Under the pieces are notes generated by a model. It worked only from the letters and a program-made list of their open reading frames with translations. It made no database searches and was not told the DNA's origin. This document shows, one piece after another, positions 17,172 to 24,204 of a stretch of 64,000 nucleotides of DNA; the first letter of the stretch is position 1, and each line of letters begins with the position of its first letter. The position numbers and the translations under genes were made by a program. Origin of the DNA: Ferrovibrio sp. (lineage in GTDB: Bacteria; Pseudomonadota; Alphaproteobacteria; Ferrovibrionales; Ferrovibrionaceae); contig JAGOQS010000002.1 of NCBI GenBank assembly GCA_017991315.1, forward strand, positions 310,001 through 374,000, read 5' to 3'.

Positions 17172-18029
17172 TTATGAGAAAGCCGCCTCGGCGGTCATCG
17201 CCAGCATGCCTTCATGGTCGCGGATCCACAAGGCCAGGCCGCCATCGGCGGCATCCTTGGCGCAGAGCGTGAAGCCCTGACCATCGATCACCGGGCGGCG
17301 GCCACGGAAGCTGAATCGAGCCATCGCCTGCTGCGGCCTGAGCGCGCGGGCGAAATCGCAAAGCAAGGTGGCGAGCAAAGGCCCATGCACCACCAGGCCG
17401 CCATAGCCTTCCACCTCGCGGGCATAGTCGCGGTCATAGTGAATACGATGGCCGTTGAAGGTCAGCGCCGAATAGCGGAACAGCAAGGTGGCATCGGCCA
17501 GGAAAGCCTGTTCATGCTGCTGATCCCCCGATATCGACGCGGGGGCCGGCTCGGGCACGGTCTGGCTGTTGCCATCCTCGCGATACACAATGTCATGCCG
17601 GTCGGTGACGCAGAGGCGGCCCGCCGCATCGCTGATATCCTGCCGCACGGTGACAAACACCAGGCCGCCGCTGCGGCCATGCTTCTCGCTCACCGCCTCG
17701 ATCACCGCGCGGCGCGTGGCCGGCTGATCCAGCGGCAGGTCATGATGGAATTCAAGCCGGCTGCCGGCCCACATGCGGCGTGCCGGGCGGCCCCAATGGG
17801 CGCCGACATCGGGCAGGAAGCCGCCAAGCTTGGGATGGCCATCGCGGCCCAGGCCGGAGCGCGGCGCGATCACCCAGAAACTGAGCCAGTGACGCAGCGG
17901 CGGCATCGCCGTGCCCGCCGTATAAGCGGCGCCATCGCGGTCGAGTGCCGCTTCCAGCGCCCGCACCGGCTCCGAGCGCAGCACATCCGTGGCGCTCTCC
18001 TCGCGCCCGATCCAGTCGGTCAGCGGCAT
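17172..18029 (-). CDS. HTD2/mesaconyl-C4-CoA hydratase-like double-hotdog dehydratase
   Basis: The 285-residue protein has the MaoC-N plus MaoC arrangement of fungal HTD2 and bacterial mesaconyl-C4-CoA hydratases. Indicative stretches are PPLRHWLSFW, LPDVGAHWGRPARRMWAGSR and, in the second hotdog, LFRYSALTFNGHRIHYDRDY followed by YGGLVVHGPLLATLL, where the aspartate/histidine pair fits the catalytic site. Its start overlaps the stop of the large coiled-coil gene by one base, so those two are coupled. The neighbouring thioesterase suggests CoA-ester metabolism, but the pathway is not evident. Confidence 0.8.
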   Translation of the reverse strand: MPLTDWIGREESATDVLRSEPVRALEAALDRDGAAYTAGTAMPPLRHWLSFWVIAPRSGLGRDGHPKLGGFLPDVGAHWGRPARRMWAGSRLEFHHDLPLDQPATRRAVIEAVSEKHGRSGGLVFVTVRQDISDAAGRLCVTDRHDIVYREDGNSQTVPEPAPASISGDQQHEQAFLADATLLFRYSALTFNGHRIHYDRDYAREVEGYGGLVVHGPLLATLLCDFARALRPQQAMARFSFRGRRPVIDGQGFTLCAKDAADGGLALWIRDHEGMLAMTAEAAFS

Positions 18030-21000
18030 CAGCTATGGCGGATCTTGCCGACCGCTTCGCGCAGCAGCAGGTAGACCTTGCCGATATCGGCGGTGACGAA
18101 GGCGGAGGTGAGCAATTCTTCATGCTCCACGCCCTTGGCACCGGCCAGCACGCGCTCGAATTCGGCCAGGTAGCGATCAACATAATCGCGGAATTCGTTC
18201 TCGCCCTCGTACTTGCCCTTGATCTTGTCGAGGTCGCGCTGGTCGATCAGTTTGCGGGTGAACAGGCCGCGCTCGCCCTTGTAGTAGCGGCGCCACAGGT
18301 CTTCCGACAAGTCGCGGTTCAAGAGCCGCGTGATGTCGATGGCCAGCGAGTTCAGATGCCCGGTGATGAAGGCGGCGGTCTTGAGGAACTGCTCGCCACG
18401 GAAAGCGGCGGTCGCCTTGCGCAAGGCTTCCGCCTCCACGCTGGCGGTGTGGGCGGCTTCGGCCAGGGCCGCAGCATCGGCCTTGAGGCTGGCTTCGGCA
18501 GCCGCCGCCTCGCTCGCCGCCTTGGCGGCGGCCGAGGAAAGCTCCTGCGCGCGCTTCGACAGCACTTCCGCCGTCTCGGCGGCGCGCGCCGTGGCGCGGT
18601 CGGTAACGGCGGAGAATTCCGTCGCGGTGCGCGACAGGCGCTCGTTGATCTCGGCCACCTTCTCGGAAGCACGGCCGGCGCGGGCATCCACGTCGTCGGC
18701 ATGGCGGCGGAAACCGTCGCTCATGCGGTCGGTCTGCTTCATCGCATCCTCGACCACGCTGGCCAGTTCGCGGGTGCGGTTGCGCAGCGTCTCGGAGGCA
18801 TCGTCGATACGGCCCGAGGCAGTGCCCACCGCCAGGTTGATCTCGCGGGCACGGGCATCGAAGGTGGTGCCGACCTGGGCAACACGTGCCACCGCTTCGT
18901 CGGAGACGCGGGCGACTTCGTGGGCCTGACGGCGCAGGCTGTCGCCGATATGCGCGGTCTTGGCGGCGGCGGTATCGGAGGCTTCCGCCAGTTCCTGCAC
19001 GCGGCCACGGAAGTTCTCGCGGATGGTCTCGGCCTGGCGGTTGAGTTCGCGCGCCAGATCGGTGAGCGCTTCGGCCTGGTCGTGAATGGTGTCGCGCAGG
19101 TCGAGCGTGCGGCCCACCACATTCTGCGCCGCATCGGACAATTCCTCGCTGCGCGCCTTGGCGGTTTCGCCGGCCATGTCGAGATTGGCCTTGGCGCGTT
19201 CGGCGGTGGCGCCAAGCGCCTCGGCTTCGTCCTTGGCCTTGGCGCTGAGATTGACCAGCGACACGCTCTGGGCATCGGCGCGCTCGGCCAGCAGCACCAT
19301 GGCCTCGGCAACGCGCTGCGACAGGTCGGAAAGATCGCGGGCACGGGCCTGGGCGGTGGAGCCGGCAAGCTGGGCTTCCATGGCGGCGCGTTCCGAACTG
19401 GCGGACAGCGCCTGGGCCTGCACCTGGGCGGATTCCGACACCTGATGCAGGCGCTGCGCCGCGCGTTCGGCGGCGGTCTGCAATTGCAGTGCATCCTGGC
19501 CGGCGCTGTCGCCGGCGGCACGCAGGCGCTGCGCGGTGCGCTGCGCTGCCTGATCCAGACCATCCACCTGCTCGCGCACTTCGCTGCCGGTATCGGCCAG
19601 GCGCTTGGTGATATCGCCCACTGTCTCTTCCAGCATCTCGGCGTGGCGGCGCAGCAGGCCACCGGCCTCGCCCACCTGCTCGTGGCTGCGCTGCGTTGCC
19701 TGGGCCAGCAGCAGGTTGGCCTGGGTCATGGTCTCCTGCACGCTGGCGGCCATGGCAATGGCTTCGCGGCCGGCTTGCGCCAGACTCTCGACGCGGTGCT
19801 TGATGATCTCGTCGGCCTGGCCGGCCTTGCCCAAAGCCGAGGACGCGGCATGGTCCAGCGCCTGGGCGCGGCTCTGCATCGCATCGCCGATCTGCAAGGC
19901 CTTGTCGGCAAGCTGCTGCAGCGTGGCGGTCAGGTTGTTGCCTTCGCGGCGCAGCGTATCGCCGGCAGCGGCGAAACGCTGATCCGCCAGTTCGGCGGCA
20001 TGGCCAAGCTGGTCGGTCTGATGCCGCACCAGATCGCCGGTGAGGCGCAGGCGCTGCTCGGCCTGGGTCGCGGTCTCGGCAAAGGTTTCGGCCTGGCGGC
20101 TGGCGGCAGCGGCAGCAGTCTCCAGCGCCTGGGTGCGGGTGCGCATGTCGTCGCTGGCATTGCGCAGCCGTTCGGCAACGCGGCCGCCCTGGTCGTCGAG
20201 CTGGCCGACTTCCGAACGCACCACCTCGCCGACATCGCGCAGCCGGGTGATGGCGGTGGAGGTGGTCTGCTCCATCTCGCGGATACGTTCGCGCAGCACG
20301 GTGCCGGCAGCCTCCGCCGTTTCGATGGCGCGCTTGGTCGCCGACTGGAAGGAGGTGGTTTCGCGGCCGAAGCTCTCGCCCGCCGTCTGGGCGCGGACGA
20401 CGGTGAGTTCGGCAGCCGAAGTGAGCTTGTGCGCGGTATCGGCAAAGCTGGAACCGATCTGCTCGGCCTGGCCGGAAGCGCGCAGCACTGCCTGCTCCAG
20501 CGCGGTGATCTTCTGCTCAAGCTGCGCCGAAATCGCCTGCGCCACTTCCGCCGCGCGCTGCACGGCGGCATCCATCAATTCGCCATGCTTGCGCGAGAGT
20601 TCATCGACGCGGTCGTTCTGGAACTGGATCGACGAGGTGATACGGCTGATTTCCTGCGCCTTGCCCTGGAAGATGCCGCGCGCCGTCTCGACCTCGCGCA
20701 CGATCACATCGGCGGCCTGCAGCAGCACCTGCGCCTGGGTGGTGACAGTGTGGCCGATGCCGGAAACCTTGGCCTCGACTTCCTGGCCGACCTGTTCGGC
20801 AGCTTTCAGCAGCACGCCCGACTGTTCCTCGAAACGGCCGGCAATGCCCTTCACGGTGCCATCGAGTTCGCCGGAAAGCTGGTCGGCCACGGCAATGATC
20901 TGCTTCTGCGCATTGCTGAGCGTGCGGCTCAGATCCTTGGTGCGTTCGGCGATGGCGGCATCGATATTCTGCACGGTGCCGACCAGCGCATCCTGCTGGC

Positions 21001-21502
21001 TGGCCATGGCCTGACCAAGCTGCATCACCTTGTCGGTGGCGCCCTGGGCGGCCTCTTCCATCTCGCGCGACTGGCGGCGCAAGGCATTGGCCAAAGCCGA
21101 GACGCGGCGTTCGGCTTCCGGCGTCGGATAGGTCAGGTCGAGCAGGATCTGGTGCAGCACGGCGCCCTGCTGCTTCACGGTGGTGCCACGCCACAGATTC
21201 ATCAGCGCCAGCCACAGGAAGGCCAGCGGGGCGGCAACACCGGCGATGAAGGCGCCGATCTCATGCGGCAACGCCTGCCACAGATTGCCCCAGCCGATCG
21301 AAATCTGGATGTAGCTGGCACAGAGCGCGAGCCAGAACAGGCTGATGCCGGCCCCGATCATCACCAGCAGCCGGCGCTGGCGCTCCAGTTTCGGCAGGCC
21401 GATCAGCTCGTTGGCCTCGGCCTCCGCCCGGTCATGCGCGCCCTGCGACGCCGCCGCTTGCGCCGCCGCCGCCATGTCTGCCCGCGGATGTTTGATCAGC
21501 AT
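18029..21502 (-). CDS. TipN-like membrane-anchored giant coiled-coil protein
   Basis: The protein has 1157 residues: a cytoplasmic N-tail, two transmembrane helices at about 45-70 and 82-104, then about 950 residues of alanine/glutamate/glutamine-rich coiled coil with many near-repeats (DQLGHAAEL, ERLRNAS-type), and a compact C-terminal domain at about 1070-1157 (EDLWRRYYKGERGLFTRKL). This layout is that of Caulobacter TipN, a pole marker of about 880 residues, so it is probably a polar scaffold; that is inference. ATG 21502 follows a GGGGAG ribosome site; the frame open to 21610 is unlikely to be used. Its stop overlaps the next gene by one base. Confidence 0.6.
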   Translation of the reverse strand: MLIKHPRADMAAAAQAAASQGAHDRAEAEANELIGLPKLERQRRLLVMIGAGISLFWLALCASYIQISIGWGNLWQALPHEIGAFIAGVAAPLAFLWLALMNLWRGTTVKQQGAVLHQILLDLTYPTPEAERRVSALANALRRQSREMEEAAQGATDKVMQLGQAMASQQDALVGTVQNIDAAIAERTKDLSRTLSNAQKQIIAVADQLSGELDGTVKGIAGRFEEQSGVLLKAAEQVGQEVEAKVSGIGHTVTTQAQVLLQAADVIVREVETARGIFQGKAQEISRITSSIQFQNDRVDELSRKHGELMDAAVQRAAEVAQAISAQLEQKITALEQAVLRASGQAEQIGSSFADTAHKLTSAAELTVVRAQTAGESFGRETTSFQSATKRAIETAEAAGTVLRERIREMEQTTSTAITRLRDVGEVVRSEVGQLDDQGGRVAERLRNASDDMRTRTQALETAAAAASRQAETFAETATQAEQRLRLTGDLVRHQTDQLGHAAELADQRFAAAGDTLRREGNNLTATLQQLADKALQIGDAMQSRAQALDHAASSALGKAGQADEIIKHRVESLAQAGREAIAMAASVQETMTQANLLLAQATQRSHEQVGEAGGLLRRHAEMLEETVGDITKRLADTGSEVREQVDGLDQAAQRTAQRLRAAGDSAGQDALQLQTAAERAAQRLHQVSESAQVQAQALSASSERAAMEAQLAGSTAQARARDLSDLSQRVAEAMVLLAERADAQSVSLVNLSAKAKDEAEALGATAERAKANLDMAGETAKARSEELSDAAQNVVGRTLDLRDTIHDQAEALTDLARELNRQAETIRENFRGRVQELAEASDTAAAKTAHIGDSLRRQAHEVARVSDEAVARVAQVGTTFDARAREINLAVGTASGRIDDASETLRNRTRELASVVEDAMKQTDRMSDGFRRHADDVDARAGRASEKVAEINERLSRTATEFSAVTDRATARAAETAEVLSKRAQELSSAAAKAASEAAAAEASLKADAAALAEAAHTASVEAEALRKATAAFRGEQFLKTAAFITGHLNSLAIDITRLLNRDLSEDLWRRYYKGERGLFTRKLIDQRDLDKIKGKYEGENEFRDYVDRYLAEFERVLAGAKGVEHEELLTSAFVTADIGKVYLLLREAVGKIRHS

Positions 21503-21884
21503 GCCAGAATCTCCCCGCCATTGCCGGATTTCGGCTGCTCCATTGAAGCACCAAATCACGGCCGCGCAACAACTTGCACAGGTCTGCCTATCCTGCACCC
21601 TAGGGGGCAATGGTTAATGGCTGATGAGCAGATGGGGTTAATGGCCGGCGGGCAGGCCGCCGGAAGGCCGATTCATTTTGGGCAACCTGCGCCTGTTTCG
21701 CCCTGCGGATAAATCCGGCAAGCCCAGCGAGCGCCACGGGTGTAACGGCTCGCCCTGGCGGTGCATTTTTCCCAAATCTTGATCTTATCCCCGGCTTTCA
21801 CTGCATCCACATGACCATGATTTTGCACTGCCGAGAATGCAGCGACACGCAGTAAAATGGGCTCGCCCACGCATCGGCGTTGTG

Positions 21885-21928
21885 GTCAACAGGATTTTTT
21901 GCAGGAATGTTTCACACATCCTGTTGAC
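21885..21928. repeat. Perfect 11-bp inverted repeat at the nrdA promoter
   Basis: GTCAACAGGAT at 21885-21895 and ATCCTGTTGAC at 21918-21928 match exactly, 22 bases apart. The right arm covers most of the predicted -35 element (TTGACG at 21924), so a dimeric regulator binding here would control nrdA initiation. It is not an NrdR box. Confidence 0.7.
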
Positions 21929-21951
21929 GGTCCGTTAAGAGTGGCTACCAT
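21924..21951 (+). promoter_or_regulatory. Predicted nrdA promoter
   Basis: TTGACG (21924-21929) and TACCAT (21946-21951) are spaced by 16 bases. The -10 lies inside the NrdR-like box. If used, it leaves a leader of about 215 bases before the nrdA GTG. Confidence 0.45.
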
Positions 21952-21960
21952 ATCTAGTGT
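21945..21960 (+). promoter_or_regulatory. NrdR-like box upstream of nrdA
   Basis: CTACCATATCTAGTGT matches 12 of 16 positions of the known NrdR consensus ACACTATATATAGTGT, with all of TAGTGT conserved. NrdR normally binds paired boxes; a weak second match (10/16) lies at 22071-22086. Confidence 0.55.
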
Positions 21961-21998
21961 TCGTCGGGGATGTGCCGTGTGGGGCGCCGCGACAGCCT

Positions 21999-22022
21999 GA
22001 AAACCCGGAAAGCCGGTTTTTC
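21999..22022 (+). terminator. Attenuator-like hairpin in the nrdA leader
   Basis: GAAAACCCGG and CCGGTTTTTC flank a 4-base loop with one bulged C, and the right arm ends in a five-T run. It looks like a weak intrinsic terminator within the long leader of nrdA, possibly an attenuator. Confidence 0.35.
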
Positions 22023-22173
22023 AAGCCAAGTAGGGTGAGCGCGGCAAGGTGCACTCATCGACGGACACAAGATCTAGATTTAGTGCTGGCTGATCCAGCA
22101 AAAACGACATCGCATTTTGCGCTGGGGGGCTGATTCTGAATCGGCCAGGCGGAATTAGAAAGGGGAACCAACC

Positions 22174-24114
22174 GTGCTGAACACGCTGCAGACCGAACGT
22201 GGCATTCGCATCGAGATGGACCGCCAGCGCGACCGCCTGCTGACCGATTTCGGCAAGGCGACGCTGGACGACCGCTATCTGCTGCCTGGCGAGAGCTACC
22301 AGGATCTGTTCGCCCGCGTGGCCAGCCACTACGCCGACGACACCGCCCATGGCCAGCGGATGTATGACTACATCTCCAAGCTCTGGTTCATGCCGGCAAC
22401 CCCGGTGCTGTCCAACGGCGGCACCAATCGCGGCCTGCCGATCTCCTGCTTCCTGAACGAAGCCAATGACAGCCTGGATGGCATCGTCGGCCTGTGGAAC
22501 GAGAATGTCTGGCTGGCGGCGCGCGGCGGCGGCATCGGCAGCTACTGGGGCAACCTGCGCTCGATCGGCGAAAAGGTCGGTCAGAACGGCAAGACCTCCG
22601 GCATCATTCCGTTCATCCGCGTGATGGACAGCCTGACGCTGGCGATCAGCCAGGGCTCGCTGCGCCGCGGCTCGGCCGCCGTCTACCTGCCGGTCGACCA
22701 CCCGGAAATCGAGGAATTCATCGAGATCCGCCGCCCCACCGGCGGCGACCCGAACCGCAAGGCGCTGAACCTGCATAACGGCCTGCTGATCTCGGATGCC
22801 TTCATGCGCGCGGTGGAGAAGGACGAGGAATGGGCGCTGCTCAGCCCGCATGACCGCACGGTGCAGAAGACCGTGTCGGCCCGCGCGCTGTGGATCCGCA
22901 TCCTCACCGCCCGCATCGAGACCGGCGAGCCCTACATCGTCAATATCGACCATGTGAACCGCGCCCTGCCGGAGCATCACAAGCTGGCCGGCCTGCGGGT
23001 CAAGACCTCCAATCTCTGCTCCGAGATCACGCTGCCGACCGGCATCGACCAGCATGGCCAGCAGCGCACCGCCGTCTGCTGCCTGTCGTCGCTCAATCTC
23101 GAATACTTCCATGACTGGAAGGACGCGCCGAACTTCATCGAGGATTGCCTGCGCTTCCTCGACAACGTGCTGGAAGATTTCATCAAGACCGCGCCGGACA
23201 GCATGGCCCGCGCCCGCTACGCAGCGATGCGCGAGCGTTCGGTGGGCCTTGGCGTGATGGGCTTCCACTCCTTCCTGCAGGCCAATGGCGTGCCGTGGGA
23301 AAGCGTGATGGCCAAGGTGTGGAACCGCACCATCTTCAAGCATGTGAAGGAACAGGCCGACGCCGCCTCGCGCGCCCTGGCGGAAGAGCGCGGCGCCTGC
23401 CTCGATGCCGCCGAATACGGCATCATGGAGCGCTTCTCGCACAAGATCGCGATTGCACCGACCGCCTCGATCTCGATCATCGCCGGCGGCGCTTCGCCCG
23501 GCATCGAGCCGAACGTCGCCAATGCCTATACGCACAAGACGCTCTCGGGCTCCTTCAGCGTGCGCAGCCCGCATCTGGAGAAGGTGCTGGAGACCTATGG
23601 CAAGAATGACGAGGAAACCTGGTCGTCGATCACCGTCAACGACGGCTCGGTGCAGCATCTTGATTTCCTCAGCGACGACGACAAGGCGGTGTTCAAGACC
23701 GCGTTCGAACTCGACCAGCGCTGGCTGATCGAACTCGCCGCCGACCGCACGCCCTATATCTGCCAGGCGCAGAGCCTGAACATCTTCCTGCCGGCCAACG
23801 TGCATAAGCGCGATCTGCACCAGATCCACTTCCAGGCCTGGAAGAAGGGCGTCAAGAGCCTCTATTACTGCCGCTCGCTGTCGATCCAGCGCGCCGAGAA
23901 GGTTTCCGGCCAGACGGTTATTTCCGGCCAGGCGATGCCGGCAACGGCACCGGCCACGGTGATGACCATGGCGATCCCGGTGGTCGGCCGCATCAACGAA
24001 GGCGAGCGTCCGCAGGGCGAAGTGGTGGAAGCCGAACTGCCGCTGGAAATGGCCCAGGCCGGCGGCGGCCCGCGCGAGGCGGTGAATTACGAGGAATGCC
24101 TCGCCTGCCAGTAA
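22174..24114 (+). CDS. nrdA: Ribonucleoside-diphosphate reductase class I, alpha subunit
   Basis: The large catalytic subunit reduces ribonucleotides to deoxyribonucleotides for DNA synthesis. At 646 residues it starts directly with the catalytic barrel; no ATP-cone is visible at the N-terminus, so it should lack overall dATP inhibition through that domain. C92 (PISCFLNEA), the NLCSEITLPT radical-cysteine motif, CCLSSLNLEY and the C-terminal redox pair in EECLACQ are present. GTG 22174 follows an AAAGGGGAA ribosome site. Its partner nrdB is 5 kb downstream on the same strand. A terminator follows. Confidence 0.95.
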   Translation: MLNTLQTERGIRIEMDRQRDRLLTDFGKATLDDRYLLPGESYQDLFARVASHYADDTAHGQRMYDYISKLWFMPATPVLSNGGTNRGLPISCFLNEANDSLDGIVGLWNENVWLAARGGGIGSYWGNLRSIGEKVGQNGKTSGIIPFIRVMDSLTLAISQGSLRRGSAAVYLPVDHPEIEEFIEIRRPTGGDPNRKALNLHNGLLISDAFMRAVEKDEEWALLSPHDRTVQKTVSARALWIRILTARIETGEPYIVNIDHVNRALPEHHKLAGLRVKTSNLCSEITLPTGIDQHGQQRTAVCCLSSLNLEYFHDWKDAPNFIEDCLRFLDNVLEDFIKTAPDSMARARYAAMRERSVGLGVMGFHSFLQANGVPWESVMAKVWNRTIFKHVKEQADAASRALAEERGACLDAAEYGIMERFSHKIAIAPTASISIIAGGASPGIEPNVANAYTHKTLSGSFSVRSPHLEKVLETYGKNDEETWSSITVNDGSVQHLDFLSDDDKAVFKTAFELDQRWLIELAADRTPYICQAQSLNIFLPANVHKRDLHQIHFQAWKKGVKSLYYCRSLSIQRAEKVSGQTVISGQAMPATAPATVMTMAIPVVGRINEGERPQGEVVEAELPLEMAQAGGGPREAVNYEECLACQ

Positions 24115-24144
24115 GCAGCGGGAAACAATTTAGCAGCCGAGGCG

Positions 24145-24175
24145 GCCCGGAAGAAATTCCGGGCTGTTTCTTTTT
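24145..24175 (+). terminator. Intrinsic terminator of nrdA
   Basis: GCCCGGAA (24145-24152), loop GAAA and TTCCGGGC (24157-24164) are followed by TGTTTCTTTTT, a classic Rho-independent terminator 31 bases after the stop. Confidence 0.85.
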
Positions 24176-24204
24176 GCGGCGGTCTTACCGGCTACTCATC
24201 GGCC

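Noticed and set aside
17945..21712. A plus-strand open frame of 1255 codons opposite the giant coiled-coil gene
   Set aside because: It is the antisense shadow of a repetitive, high-GC coiled-coil gene. The minus-strand product has clear transmembrane helices, a heptad pattern, a ribosome site and coupled neighbours; the plus-strand product is glycine-rich with no domain.
21785..21793. Further DnaA box TTATCCCCG upstream of nrdA
   Set aside because: Only 7 of 9 positions match, which occurs often by chance.
21970..22038. Short frame in the nrdA leader (22 codons) as a leader peptide
   Set aside because: The GGGG before its ATG is too close to act as a ribosome site, and no control residues run is seen.
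22071..22086. Second NrdR box GATCTAGATTTAGTGC
   Set aside because: Only 10 of 16 positions match and the spacing to the first box is far from the usual 31-32 bp.
21961..22173. Cobalamin or other riboswitch in the nrdA leader
   Set aside because: I do not find the B12-box core or a recognisable conserved riboswitch arrangement; only a weak hairpin is visible.
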